Assembly (NCBI GenBank): GCA_026874595.1
Contig: CM049319.1
Coordinates: 52,900,917-52,964,916, forward strand
From: Sipunculus nudus
Lineage: Eukaryota > Annelida > Sipuncula > Golfingiida > Sipunculidae
Length of the DNA: 64,000 nucleotides
Reading direction: 5' to 3'
Shown: piece after piece, positions 12,406 to 25,085 of the stretch
Position numbering within the stretch: position 1 is the stretch's first letter
Layout: every line of letters starts with the position of its first letter
Position numbers and translations under genes: made by a program
Notes under the pieces: model-generated
Seen by the model: the letters and a program-made list of their open reading frames with translations, nothing else
Database searches by the model: none
Told to the model about the DNA's origin: nothing

Positions 12406-13030
12406 ATAGTAAGTTTAACTACCCCTGTCCACCTGATTTTATATGATAACTTTACGTAAGACAAGCTTGCCAAACAAAATTTGCACCAATGGCATAAAGA
12501 GGCAAATGCATGATTTTTGGTACCTTACCTGCTCACGATATAAATATTATTTACTTTATGTCCTGGTTGACATGTCTCATATATATCTGTGGTTTGTGGC
12601 GTTCTAATAATTGGCATGGCCATTGTTTTTCCTCCTTGGATTTGGATATAAACTAATGTGACGTAATAGTGAGGTGCCTGCATATAAGTCTCACTGTAAA
12701 CAGAGGTCTGCAGCTCTTGATTATTGGTCCCGTGAATGTTGGTGCCTCTTTAGTACGTTACGTCTATTATGATACCATCACTGTTCCCTGAATGCCCATT
12801 TCACAGATTAGTGGCAAGATGTTGCTACAGAATAGAATTAGAATAGTTACTCATTAAATGGTTTTAAATTGTTTACAGGAATATGACATAAGGAAGGCTA
12901 TTATTTCATGATAGTCAATTACGCATTTTCCTCATTTCTGCCCGAAGGACAAAAAGTTTTGGCATTCTTTGACTCGCACAAAGAAATAATCTTGGAAAAA
13001 ACAGGTGGACAGGGGTGCTGAACTGACTAT
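12406..13030. mobile_element. TIR element (MITE), 625 bp
   Basis: The left end ATAGTAAGTTTAACTACCCC continues with TGTCCACCTG. The right end, on the reverse complement, reads ATAGTCAGTTCAGCACCCCT and GTCCACCTGTTTTTTCC. The terminal inverted repeats are therefore about 30-45 bp, with the word ACCCCTGTCCACCTG shared exactly. The ends resemble those of the element at 39146 (ACCCGTGTCCGCATGTTTTT), so both belong to one family of similar length. The interior has no transposase ORF and contains several TGACGT-like words (tgacgtaatag, gttacgtctatta). It is most likely a non-autonomous DNA transposon; the autonomous partner and superfamily are unknown. Confidence 0.7.
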
Positions 13031-13890
13031 AGTATATCGGTTTTTGTCCACTATTTAGTTGCACAAACATGCCCTTTTAGGATTTTTGCTCAGGATAATG
13101 GCATCATCAGGGTCTTTCTGTGTTCAGAACATCATTTATTTTCAAGGATATTCATAATTTCAATGAAGTGTATGAAATTCTTTACAGAAATAACTGTTGT
13201 GATATAAAAATGATATGGCTATTGTATTTTCAAACTGACAGTGTTCAAAAGACTGGTAGATTTATGTTCTTTGAAAACTTAAAGGATTTTCTGGCATATT
13301 TATAGGAAGTTCCAGAAACCTAGTGGAAAGTACTGATGACAGTTGCTTGAGTTCTTGCATCAGTACTCATATTATGATATCACAATGTACCAATAAAATA
13401 TTTGCAAGCATTATCATGATATAAAAAAACTGATGACATCCCAACTCTGCTCTGCACTATTAGGGAAATGTTTGGTCCAAGGGGGGTTGACATGCTGTGG
13501 GTAGATATGCCTGTCACCCTTATTTCAAAGTGAGTTTTGTAAGTGGTACCTATATAAATTGGACAATATTTGCTTTGCAGTGATGTGAAAGGGGCATTGA
13601 GTAAATTATGCACATGGCTGAATTGTTAAACCATTTGCAATTAGCAATGTGTCTTATAATTGTACAGAACACATGTCTACGTGTGACAGATACACAAAAC
13701 CTGAAATGATACAAATTAAATTTCATAAAAATGGGGGAGGCAATGTGTGCTGTATAGAGGATGTAGGTAACGAGAACGTTGTGGGCAGCTGCATGATGAT
13801 TGGGTAAAGGTAGAATACAAAAGCAAGTAACAATATTTTCGTAGTCAAAAAGTGGGCTTGGCCACAGCTGGGTTAACTGTGTACAGAAGC
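13031..13890. other. Unassigned stretch
   Basis: AT-rich DNA. The short ORFs at 13120-13305 and 13380-13613 (minus) show no recognisable domain or repeat membership. Confidence 0.4.
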
Positions 13891-13894
13891 TGCT

Positions 13895-14160
13895 AGATGT
13901 GTGTCCGACACCTCTGATGTCTAACCTATTGTTGGTATGTCAAAGGTCGCGGTGGCATAAAGCCAACATGCTTCTTGAGATGTCATATGGGGACAGCCCA
14001 CGGGAACGTGCCGGAGATCATTGCTTGACCGCTGTTTGAGTGGGGGCACGTGGCAGTAGTTTTGGAAGAATAGAGGGCTAGTCCGCACAATAGAAGCCGG
14101 ACAAGGGAATGAGCCCTTAGGGTCAAGCGGTCGGCATTTGTCCATGAATGGTCTGAACCT
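13895..14160. promoter_or_regulatory. GC-elevated island, candidate conserved non-coding element
   Basis: A 265-base block of about 50% GC in AT-rich surroundings, with words such as aggtcgcggtggcataaagcc and tgagtgggggcacgtggcag (CACGTG E-box). No repeat copy and no plausible exon; the 74-codon minus-strand ORF 13921-14145 has no domain. The function is inferred only from composition. Confidence 0.3.
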
Positions 14161-14380
14161 CTAACGAGAGACTGTTATTGATCTTTAATCGTTTCATATG
14201 CAACCAGTCGGAAAATAAGCCATATGTATGAAGTGTTACCAATCATCAATGTTTCAGCTCAACCACTTACGTTACATGTCTCCGTGAAAAAGTGAAGGCC
14301 TTGAGTTATATAATAACCACTTCTGTTGGTTGTCATGGTAACTTGCTTTAAGTGGTAACCAAACTTTCAAACTGAGCTAG

Positions 14381-17029
14381 TTTTTAGCTCAGCTGACTAT
14401 AAGTCATCTGAGCTATAGTCGTGGTCCATTGTCCGTCGTCCGTCCGTCTGTCCGTCCGTCCGTCCGTCCGTCCGTCCGTCCGTAGATGTGGCACGTTTTG
14501 AAACCGTAAGACCTAGGAATCCAAAATTCAGCATAATGTTAGATGTTCCCAAGATCTCCTACCAAGCCGAAAACTGGGTCTTTGCGACTTCGTTCCTTTG
14601 AGAAATTAAGGAAAAACCTCAATTTTTTATTAAAAACCTATTTTCACACTTCAGGACTGCCTAATATCAAAACCACTCACCTGTTTTCCCTCATATTTAA
14701 CATAAATATTCTTCTATATAGTTCCTATGTACATGCCAGAAATTATGTCTGTATTATATAATTTAAAAAAGTTATGGGCCCAAACATAATGCATTTTGTA
14801 AAAAATCAGGAAAGATATTTGATCACTTAACACAAAACTTGTTAAAGCTATGGACTTTTTTTCCAGTAATATAACTTTAATTTATCAAAATTAAATTGTA
14901 TCCCCAAAATTAGATCAAAATCTTTTAAATTTTTTAAAATATTAACAAAAATAAAAAATTGGTACCTTAAATTTTGCCCAACTTTGACCATGGCACGTTT
15001 TTTTACTGTAAGTACTGTGGATTTAATTTTCTCAGCATGTTTTTGTTAGCATTTTGTCTGTTAACACCAAAAATTTGAAACCAGTTGAACAAAAACTGTA
15101 GATTTTATTCAAGTTTTCAAGCACCATGTAACAAATTGTTTACATCAAGCTAGTGTTATGCAGTTTGCAAGAGCTCAGCTCCCCAGCTTCAGCTCTCAGT
15201 TCCTAAAATTTGGCATACAATTAGATGTCTCCAAAATTCCCTACCATGCCAAGAATTTGGTCACTAGGACTTAATACCTTCGAGATATTAATGAAAAACT
15301 TCATTTTTCCATTAAAAACCCATTGTTACACTTCAAGACTGCCTAATATCAAAACCACTGATGTGACTTTAATCATATATAATATACATATTTTTCTATA
15401 CATTCTCTATGCATATGCCAGAAATGATGTCAGTATTGCGTAATTGTTTTAAGTTATGGGCCCAAACATAATGCACTATGTAAAGAAATATATTTATTCC
15501 CTTAACAAGCGGATTGCTGAAGCTAGAGTTTTTTTTCCAGGGATGTAACATTATTTAATCAAGATTCAATTGAATACCCCAGATTAGTCCTGAATTTTTC
15601 AAATTTTATATGTTATTAGTATAAATATAAAATTAGTACCTTAAATTTTGCCCAACTTTGACCATGGCACATTTGTTTCCTGTGAGCACGGTTGATATAA
15701 TTTTCATATCATGCACACAAGGATTTCAGCTTTTTAGTTTAGAAAGCTGAAAGAAATTGGCCAAAAATTGTAGCTTTTATTAATGTTTTTATGAGACCAT
15801 GTCAGACCTTAACTCTCTCCAGCCCCTCTTGAGTCACCTGTATGTTGACCTTGTTGAACTTTCAGCAAATTATGCATGCTTGAGGCGAGCCATACACTGT
15901 TGCAGGTAGGCAGCTTATGGCCAGCCACAGTTGATCCAGGTGTCCAGCCCAACTCATCTAGTAGTTTTAACCAACAACATAACAATTAACAATAAATTAA
16001 TAAATTTTTATTGTTTTTTAATAACAAATTAAAGAAAAATAAAAAAGAATTTGTTAGTTTATAATAACAGGAAATCAACTTGCAGTTACTGATGATAAAA
16101 GAATCTTGTATCGATGGATAGAATGTCACGTACTCCAAATAACACCATGCAGTCACCTATGGTATTTTTCAGTTCAATTTTAATGATAAAAAAGTAAATT
16201 ATATTATTCATTACTAATCATTAGGGATCATATGAAGGAAATTAATGATAGACAAAGATGCAGTTGATATTATTAATCTAGATTCCTACTGTGTCTAGTG
16301 TGTACATTGATGTGAAATTAGTCCAAAATGAATATATTACATTTTTTTTTTAATATAAATAAAAGCCATAAAACCAGGTACTTTTGATCATAATTTAAAT
16401 GTGTGAATTTTGTATATTCTGGATTCTCAACATAATTGTTTGGTGAAAACTGAATAAATGCCAGTAATGGTGGGAAAACTTTGCAATTGTATTTAAATAC
16501 GAATATGAATATGTACTCCATTATAAAATGTCTTGCATAAAGAATTGGAATTCAGGTAAAAATGAAAGTATATGAATACCAGTGCAAATACTTTCAAAAT
16601 GTATTCATGAATGCATTCATGAATATATTCTTTAATATTATTTTAATAATCATTTCAGTTATATTTCATTTTAAAAAATCATAATATTCTCTTATTATTT
16701 TTAATAAAAATTATATTTGGGACAATATTTGTAATTTTTTTTTAATAAATAGTTAAACTCTTATATCATATGTTCTGCTTATAAGTTATATGGCCAAGTC
16801 AAAATCTGTGTGACAAAAGTACTCCATTTGTTAATAAAATAAATGAAATCAATCCTCTTCCCTGTCTCCAAAGATAATAAATATCATAATCATACATAAG
16901 CTAAACACCAACAACTCATAATAAAGCTTATATTTATTACCACATCAAACCAGCATATGCCTCATTCCTAAATCATATTTTTTAATCATATATAACAGCT
17001 GAGCGCCGTGACCCATAGGTCCCTTGTTT
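14381..17029 (+). mobile_element. Hairpin-headed 2.65-kb repeat element, copy A
   Basis: The head is a 29-base hairpin at 14386-14414: AGCTCAGCTGACT, loop ATA, then AGTCATCTGAGCT, with one mismatch in 13 pairs. A (TCCG)n tract follows at about 14430-14482. The tail is ACAGCTGAGCGCCGTGACCC then ataggtcccttgttt. The body between is colinear with copies at 41077-43734 and 51621-54233. Its first half contains a diverged direct duplication of about 682 bases (14538 onward and 15220 onward). No ORF over 76 codons exists, so it is non-autonomous. Ends sit against T-runs on both sides and no longer target-site duplication is obvious. I recognise the head plus TCCG arrangement from molluscan repeats but cannot assign a transposon class. 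Confidence 0.8.
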
Positions 17030-17286
17030 ATTTGTTGTGTTGTTACTGTTGTAAAACTTAAGAAACACACACAAATAATTGGACCTTATATAAATAAACT
17101 TTTTCAAATAAAATAAATGAAATCACTTGAAATGGACTAAAACAAAACAATAAGTATACCCTACTCCCCCAAAAAAGTGTTTTTAATTTGCTAATATCAT
17201 TTTATGTATATATTACTTTTCATTGAAATTTGAATTATATAAAATAAATACTATTTTAAGTTATAATTTGGCTTATAAAGGTTAGG

Positions 17287-17584
17287 TAAAGTCTGCTGGG
17301 CTTTTACACCCGAGCCTAATGGCTCATCAGGCCGGAGCTTATCCTGGTTTGGGTAGCGTGAAGCGAAGTAGAAGTTAAACTCCTCCTGGATGGGACGCTA
17401 GTCCATTGCAGGTTACCTTTCCAGTATGTACTGGTACCCATTTCTACTGCTCGGTGGACAGAGGCACACTTGCGCTTTGGGCTTTGCCTAAGGGTCTTGG
17501 CGCAGTGGGGGTCTGACCGGGATTTGAACTCACGACCTCCCGATCATGAGCCCGGCACCTTAACCATTACACCACCGCCCCAAC
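17287..17584 (-). mobile_element. tRNA-derived SINE
   Basis: On the minus strand the 5' end (17581 down to about 17508) is tRNA-like. It shows an A box TGGTGTAATGG, a CTCATGA loop in the anticodon position (CAT), and a B-box region GAGTTCAAATCCCGG. The body downstream contains the conserved-looking words caatggactagcgtcccatc and caggaggag, familiar from SINEs of marine invertebrates. The total is about 295 bp. It is a retroposed SINE, not a functional tRNA gene, because the acceptor stem does not pair cleanly and the body continues past it. Confidence 0.85.
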
Positions 17585-17589
17585 ATAAT

Positions 17590-17740
17590 TTGGCTTATGC
17601 ATGTATATAATATAAAAAAAATAAATAATTTGGCTTATGCATGTATACAATACAAAAAAATATATATATAGTAAGAGTGTTAATAAGTTTTTAAACTTCT
17701 AACAGTTGAGCTAGTAACTATTTTAAATATTAATTTACAT

Positions 17741-17802
<62 letters not shown>
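17590..17802. repeat. Two-copy 40-odd-bp repeat and (TA)n microsatellite
   Basis: The word aatttggcttatgcatgtat occurs at about 17586 and again about 43 bases later, each followed by an A-rich run. Bases 17743-17802 are an uninterrupted TA dinucleotide run of about 30 units. Confidence 0.85.
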
Positions 17803-17804
<2 letters not shown>

Positions 17805-18333
17805 TGGTTTTTATTGGGTGATAGATATGTATATGTTTGCAAAATGAGTATACTATATTTTAAAATATGTAATATGTGACTGAAAATATAAATTAATTTA
17901 TTTTTTAATCAAGAACTGAATCATTAAAAAAAAAATGAGGCCACAAATCGTCAATGTGACATTTGTTAATGTCCTGAATTTCTCATGTTTTATTTATAGA
18001 TATATAATATACTTAACCAGGCTAAAGCATTTGTTTATTTACATCTCAAGGAAAAACAAAATTGTATATTTGGAATTCTTTATGTTGCATATATTTAACA
18101 AACGGATAAATAGCCAACACTCAGATCTGTGTCAAGGTAAAAAGAACACGCATCTTGGAGCATGACTTCCTTCTCAAAAATGCTAAATGGAATTGTATAC
18201 ATGATGTGTTAAGCAAAGTAAAATCACCTCAAGATCAACTTACAAAGCCTAGGCATGACAGACACCTCAAGTAAGCAGTTATCATAATAGGTCGCTTTAG
18301 CTCATGTTGTTAAGCATTGATATTTTAAATGGA
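17803..18333. other. AT-rich stretch, nothing recognised
   Basis: No exon or repeat copy is recognised; the 76-codon ORF at 17935-18165 has no domain. Confidence 0.4.
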
Positions 18334-18596
18334 CAAAGGAATTAGATTGCCCTGTGACATTGTAAAGACATGGGGTTTTTTGCTTCATTTCTACAGAGGT
18401 ATTTGATTAGTTGGATTTGGTTGTTAAATGCACTGTGGGTATGTGCCATGCTTACTTCAGTTGTAAAGGAATTAAATTGCCCTGTGACATTGTGGGCATT
18501 TGAATTTTTGTTTAGTTTCTTCACCCGTCATTGATTTGCAGTATTAAGTTTTTAAAAGGTACTGTGGGTATGCACGTAGGTTACTTCCTCTTAACC
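18334..18596 (+). repeat. Two-copy direct repeat, ~130 bp unit
   Basis: The first copy starts aaaggaattagattgccctg at 18334 and the second aaaggaattaaattgccctg at 18464. Both continue with tgacattg, and later both carry actgtgggtatg followed by ttacttc. The offset is 130 bases. This is an old local tandem duplication with no coding sense. Confidence 0.75.
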
Positions 18597-21350
18597 TGGA
18601 GAGTGTAACCTTACCTCATCATGCACGATCAGTTGATGATCACATTATCAATCCAGCAAGGGCGAGGGCTCTTAAATTATAAAGTTTAGATTTTAAAGGC
18701 TCTTAGACTGCTATGGATAATAAACTTACTGTAAGTGACGGATTGTTTATCAGATATACATAGCAGAAAAGTGCTACAACCCTGAAAAATACACAGGTGC
18801 TGCCTCCTGCTGGGAAAATATGCCTAACTTTCAGCTTTGGCAAAATCTGCCTTGCATTGCTCGAATCACTTTACACTATCTATAAGTTTTTGGGATATAT
18901 ATTTTTTTATCAGGATATATTTCTTTAATAGGATATATTTATTTTATCAAGATAAATATTTCAGTGACCAGAAGGCTAGTTACAATTGGTGGTAGAAAAA
19001 TCAGGTGTAAAATCATATTTGTTGATTAAAAGATAAAAAGGATGAATGATCAATAATTAATTGATTATATGTTCTGTACCTTTTATATCATCAGGAAATC
19101 TGCTGTTTAGAATTATACCTAAGATATTTACTAATTAATTTTAGTCTAACTTGTACATCACACAAACAGGTCAAGGTAATGGGCAGGATTATCACACTTA
19201 TTTGTTGCTCAAGATTATGTTATAATGCTGTTAGCTGTTTATGCCTTGTCTTTTAAATTTCTGACAGAATATTTTACTGGCATAATATGACATCTTTGGA
19301 TGTATATACATAATCCTTTGTGTTCGATTATGCAACAGTCCATTTGATGTAATCAATTATGATTATGACTGATCATTGATACAATCGATTAATTGGCACA
19401 CTCCTTGATACAGTAATGTAAGATGCATGAATCCTATTGGTGATAGAGGAATATACAATGTAATACCTTCATGTCAGAAAATTTAACAAATCTAATTGAT
19501 TTAATATCATCTAAGCCTTTTTTATATAATATTTTAGCATCACCTATTGCAGTTATAGTTGTATGTAAGTTGCAAAAAAAAATACATCTCATGGTTGTGA
19601 GATAAAAAAATCATGCAAAATCTGGATCAGAGAACAGGAGACATTTAATCTATCAAATTGTAAGAAAGAGTTTAGAAATCTGTAAAATATGAGCTAGTTA
19701 TTTAAGAATTGAATTTTAAATTACATGTTAGGTTGTTGTTGCCTTCTGTCAAATGGTAAAATATTTAAACTTTTCAGAAAATTAACTTAAACAAAATTAG
19801 GAGCACACTAGTGATGAAACAGAAAAATTATTTAAGCATACCTTATAATAGAGAATTTACGGTACTTGATTACTGAGGTTTGTGAGCCACCAGTTATGCA
19901 CTGGTGACTTTTTAAAATGTAATATATATATATATATGAATTATGTTAATTAAAAGCTTCATTAAATTAAAAAAAATGTTGTGGTTGGTTGTTTAAAGAC
20001 TGGATTTTAACAGAAATTCAGATTTGTATGATCTTTTTCTTTTTGAACAATTCAGTCTATCATTTAAAAAAAAACCAAAAACTTCTTTTCCCTAGTGCAA
20101 TTTTAAGGGTTTTTCAGACATTCACACAGCATTCCACGGACATATAAAAGTTAACCAATACATACCACATGGAGATGCACTGATGTTACAGATTGGTGTA
20201 TTTTAATAAATATTTTGTAATACATCTATAATATTTAGCTATAATACCTGTATATACAATCACATACCCATACTTGTATATACAGTCACTTACCCATCGA
20301 TGTATATGTGCAGACCCTGCAAATGTCTTGTGCTTTGCGATCCATATAAGAGATATGAAGTAAAAGTTGTAAACTTAAATTTGTCATACAGAGTGTATTT
20401 GACTTTAGTAAGACACAATGTCAGTGTATTAGCAGCAGTATTTATGCACTGTTATTAGATTGCTTAATAATGCTCTCATAAATTCCTGACACATTGACTG
20501 TAATAATCCTGAACAATGGCTCATCACAAGGCTACAAGTATCATTCCCCAAGTTTCAAAGGTTTTTAAATTATTAACTTTTTAATTTGGATGAATTAAGT
20601 GATATTTCTTTACTTTTTTATTCTTTCTATTTTGTTACACAATCTTAACTTCCTTCATATAATCTACATATGGAGCTCTTTTTATTTTGACAACTATTGG
20701 AATTATTCATTATTAATATAATGTATCAGTATATTATATACTAATTTTACTTGATTGAAAATTATTTTGGATTTTATTTTTTAATCATCAATCATTTCAA
20801 CCATGTGTGCATTTCTTAATGTCATGTGACTGTCCCATGAAAAATAATTAAATTAAACACAGATAATTAAATAAAATTTCAAGCAAACACTTGCAGGAAA
20901 AACATACAAGCTGTACCAAAGTCATTTACATACATTAATATTTAACTATGTTTATTAATTTGATCTATCTGCTATGGCTGCAAAAAAAATGATGTGAAAT
21001 TGAAAAGGTGTTAAATAATAGATTTAGAACAGACAATACTTAAACAGGAACATACAGTTATATCAAATGCAATGTAAACAAATACATGGAGTACTGTGAA
21101 TCTCTAAGATGTTCAGCCAAAGAAAACACTATTATATACTGTCCTTGTAATAGTGTCTCTTATGAAGAAGAGTGGCAGTTTATGGGTTTACTGCTTTAAT
21201 ATTGGTACAGAGTTCATGTGATATAAACTATGTATTACAGCTTAGGTTTATTGTTTAGCTGCCATGTTCCATGCATGTTAAGTCCATAAAATCACCACTC
21301 TGGATTAGAAACAATTTAGTGACATAGTGCATATTTTCTTTTTTTTTTTG
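18597..21350. other. Long AT-rich non-coding stretch
   Basis: About 2.7 kb without a recognisable exon, RNA gene or family repeat. Short TA runs (19922-19937) and a tatatt-rich patch (18893-18960) occur. Confidence 0.45.
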
Positions 21351-21353
21351 TGA

Positions 21354-21465
21354 ATTCTTTATGGTAATTTACATTCTTAATGGTATTTTACATTCTTTAT
21401 GGCATATTACATTCTTTACTGTATTTTACATTCTTTATGATATTAAATATTCTTTATGGTAATAG
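21354..21465. repeat. Minisatellite, ~20-bp unit
   Basis: About five imperfect copies of ttctttatggtattttaca, with variants ttcttaatggtattttaca and ttctttactgtattttaca. It is non-coding. Confidence 0.8.
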
Positions 21466-21889
21466 AGATGTTCAGATCAGTATGGTATCAAATGACTTTA
21501 TTGTAATAAATATGTAAATATCTATATATTGTTTTACTGTCTTTTACACTATGGTATTAAATGTCTTCATTGTTTTCAATATATAAAGATATTTTTAATT
21601 AAAATTAAAAAAAAAGGTTTCCTTATTGTTGAAATCACATTAAATGTAACACAATGCAAACACACTTTTTAGTATTCTAGTTATAACTATAATTTTATTT
21701 AAACATCCTTGAAAAATAAAAAAAAATGTTTGTCAAGATGCACATGAACTGCCATTGGTTTAACACAATGTTAACACATATATATCCCCACAGTACTTGA
21801 AGAATGACAGGCACTTGGTATTTCTTGGCAAGCCGGCAGGTTTTAGATTTTATTTTTCCAGTCCCCAGCACATTTAGATGTCTATTCAA

Positions 21890-22200
21890 TGATAGCTAAT
21901 GGGGACATGCGGAGCGTTTGTGCGGGATAAATCCAGTCTTTTATCCGGAGTGTGCTTGTAGAACACGACGAACAATACGAACCACTTAACACTGGAATGA
22001 GCACCAGTGAGGAAGAATTGTCGTGAAAGCTGCAAACACAACGGGTCAAACAGTACACGGCAGCCTGCGGTCTCCAGAGATGGGAAATTTGTCACATGGC
22101 CGCCAGGATTAACTCTCATAAGAGGCCCCCTTCATACTCAGTCCTGTCTTTGATAAAGGCCTAGTCAGAATGGGGAAGAAGCACTTTTCTAATGATCTCT
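21890..22200. promoter_or_regulatory. GC-elevated island, candidate conserved non-coding element
   Basis: A sharply bounded complex block (ggggacatgcggagcgtttg ... tgataaaggcctagtcagaa) in AT-rich DNA. It has no repeat copy in the window. The 77-codon minus-strand ORF 21886-22119 lacks any recognisable domain. The regulatory role is inferred. Confidence 0.3.
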
Positions 22201-22526
22201 TTCATGTGGCTAACTGAAGCGTATACTTATACTAGTCATTAATGCAAGCTTATAAATCTGACTCATATATTTACTTATTTATTTATTTTCTTGACTATCG
22301 GAAACCTCAGAAACACACAATACTTTTAACTTTAGGTGTTAGTTGACAATGCCACTATTGATAAATTCGTGACAAAAATGTTTAATTAATTTTGTAAAGC
22401 TTTACATTTACAAGGATCACTATTTTGGTGAGCAAATGTGCTTATTAGAGGAAAAAAGTGTAATAAATTGTAAATTTATATTTGTAATTTGTTTATTATT
22501 TAAATTTTTATTTTAGTTAGGTATAA

Positions 22527-22527
<1 letters not shown>

Positions 22528-22580
<53 letters not shown>
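22528..22580. repeat. (TA)n microsatellite
   Basis: An uninterrupted AT dinucleotide run of about 26 units. Confidence 0.9.
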
Positions 22581-22582
<2 letters not shown>

Positions 22583-23019
22583 AGTAGTATATGTTACATT
22601 TCAGCATTATAACATATGAAAATAATATATATAGTAAAAAATAGTAATAAGGTTAAATAAATTTTACCTGGAAATAAATCATTTGTTCATGCACAAATAG
22701 TATGGGAGTATGTGAAGCATGTCCCTAATTGACAGATGCTGAGAGAATTTGTATTCAGTGAAATTCAGCCTTTTCATTATTATGGTTCTCTGTGGTGATT
22801 TTAGTGAGTCATAATGATCTGTGAAAGGTTGGTCAGTAAAAACTGATTGATTATGATAAATATTTTATTGATTTGATTCAGTTTTAAAAAATGTAACTTA
22901 AATTAAAACTATAATGAAAAAATAAAAATAGCAAATATTATGAGGTAATATAATATTATAAAACATTATCTAGTATTATATTATATTTTGTAAGGTAATA
23001 AGGTACAGTATGTTATGAT

Positions 23020-23255
23020 TTTATATAATATAATATAATATAATATATTATAATATAATATAATATAATATAATATAATATAATATAATATAATATAATA
23101 TAATATAATAATCTATAATGTAATATAATATAATATAATACAATGTTATGTTATGTAACATAACATGATATAATATGATAAAATATAATATAATATAATA
23201 TATATAATATAATATGGTATGATATAATGTAATATTATATAATATAATATAATTA
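23020..23255. repeat. (TAATA)n pentanucleotide microsatellite
   Basis: Long runs of ataatataatataatata, interrupted by ATG- and GTTATG-containing variants (e.g. gttatgttatgtaacataac, itself palindromic, at about 23144-23165). The region is almost pure A/T. Confidence 0.9.
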
Positions 23256-23529
23256 ATGAAATATAAAAAGGAACATCACAAAAATATGTCTTTTAAATGG
23301 TTTAATTAAGCAGTCTTATTAATTCCAGGGTATAAAACAGATGAAATTGTATACTTTTAATAATATACTTATTTCAGTATTCTTTTATTAATTTGGAATA
23401 TATTGATATAATCTATACCTGCCCAGTGTGCAAATGGGATTAATTAATTAATGGATATTTTATTAGGAGGTAAATTCAGGAAAACTGTATAATATGATAT
23501 ATATCCTTAGTTCTACTTAATGGTATTGA

Positions 23530-23965
23530 AAATATATATTATTGGTTTAATGATAGAAAATAGATTTTATTAGTTTTAATTATTGACAGATATAATTATG
23601 TTTAATTACCAACAACATGTATTGTTAATTCTTATTATTGCAAGTAGAACTTTTGATTAATGACAGTATTCGTGATTAGTTTAAATGTTTGACAATAATT
23701 TCAGATATTTATAATATATTAATTGAAAGTAGATATTATTGATTTTAATTAATACAGTAGATATTATTGGTTTTAATTATTGATAGTAGATATTATTTAT
23801 TTGATTTCTTACAGTAGTTATTATTGGTTTAAATTACTGATAGAAATATATTATTACTTCTAATTATTGACGTTATATATGATTAGTTTAAATTATTGAC
23901 ATTATATATTAAATCAGTTTTAATTGTGGGCAATAAATATTATAAGTTTTAATACATTTAATAGT
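23530..23965. repeat. Degenerate AT-rich tandem repeat, ~30-60 bp
   Basis: The phrase 'attattggttttaattattga' recurs about eight times with variation, e.g. near 23560, 23725, 23765, 23825 and 23880. Spacing is irregular. It looks like an ancient decayed minisatellite. Confidence 0.6.
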
Positions 23966-24054
23966 ATACACCCTTTCCTAGACTTTATGATTAATAAATA
24001 TTATTTTTAAAGTAATATGGATTATTTACAGAGTGTATTAACTATACTGTAGAG

Positions 24055-25085
24055 GGAGTTAAACAGGATCTATCAGGATCTATATGGAGTCACTCTCTCA
24101 GATTGACCAGGGCTGGGTTACTGGTCTTTATGTGGACATTAAGTTTGATGTATCAGCAGGAAATCATTGAGTTTATTACCAGTTCACTTCATAAGTGCTA
24201 TCCAGGTTTTGCTGCGACAGAGAGAGCTAAAGATTTTTCTCAACCATACAGCTGTAATCAGTAGCGGGATGGTTTGCTGTGATGTCGGTGAGTAAACATG
24301 TAGTGACTGAGGCGACCGTTGAGCAAACGCTGACCGCTAACCATGTGACCGCCGATGGCCTCTGGATCATGCATTGGGCCTATTAGCTCTTGTGTAGCAT
24401 GCTTGTGGATCCTTAGCATAAGCGTTCATGTTACAGTATCTGCAAAACACAATTTCAGCGCAAAATGATTCCGTCATGACAGGGAGTGCATGGTGAACAC
24501 AGCAACACACTCTGACAACACGTCACCAGGCAACAGCTCGTGAAATTTTAATGATGTGTAAAAATCTTAACAGGAATAAGAAAGTGTACAAATACCTCCC
24601 CTGCTCCCAGAACAATAGCCCGCAGGCTTTGAAAAGGCTCTTTCAGCGAGACTATTTAGACAAGCGGCCCCCCTTTTGTTTACTTGCTCAAGCGCAGAGC
24701 ATTCCTAGAAGGTATGTGTACCAACAGTTGGTAAACTTCACAACATGGTTGGCTCTGTTCCAGGAATTTCTGGGCATGTTTCCTGGAATGATAACGCCCA
24801 AGATGAGCCACTTTAGAATTTGTCTAAGCTTGGAGGTATCAGGTTTTCTTGCAGAAACAAAGGCCTGTCCCATCATGCTTTTAAGTCCATGCAGTGAAAT
24901 TTAACCCCGTTGTCTTGTACATGTTCAAGACTAATGCCAGAATAAAAGCAGGTTGGCCTTGTGTTACCCCAAGACAAATTTAGCCTCAAGCATTAAATGT
25001 CTTAACGTGAATACCCGGCAGTGATGCATTGTGGGTTTCTTCGCCTGGGCATGCAGTGCTTTAGAAAAGACTGAAAGCAGTGTTT
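24055..25085. promoter_or_regulatory. One-kilobase GC-elevated island, candidate regulatory cluster
   Basis: The largest complex block in the upstream region, with about 1 kb of raised GC. Words such as gtgaccgccgatggcctctg, cgtcaccaggcaacagctcg (X-box/RFX-like half sites gtcaccaggcaac) and cccccttttgtttacttgct (Fox/Sox-like) occur. The 117-codon plus-strand ORF 24551-24904 runs through it but has no recognisable domain. Its reverse strand is also partly open (24688-24876), as expected for a composition effect. A cluster of cis-regulatory elements or an unrecognised non-coding RNA exon are both possible. Confidence 0.35.

Noticed and set aside
14430-14482. (TCCG)n as a stand-alone microsatellite
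   Set aside because: The same tract follows the head in the other element copies, so it is treated as part of the element.
14543-15443. Paired ORFs (M.PK.PT.P...) repeated at 14543, 15225, 41243 and 41925
   Set aside because: They reflect the internal duplication of the 2.65-kb element. They are short, AT-biased and interrupted in copy C.
17508-17581. Functional tRNA-Met gene on the minus strand
   Set aside because: A and B boxes are present, but the acceptor stem pairs poorly and a SINE body continues downstream.
24551-24904. 117-codon plus-strand ORF in the 24-kb island
   Set aside because: No domain, and the reverse strand is also open; the raised GC explains it. Kept only as an alternative for the island.
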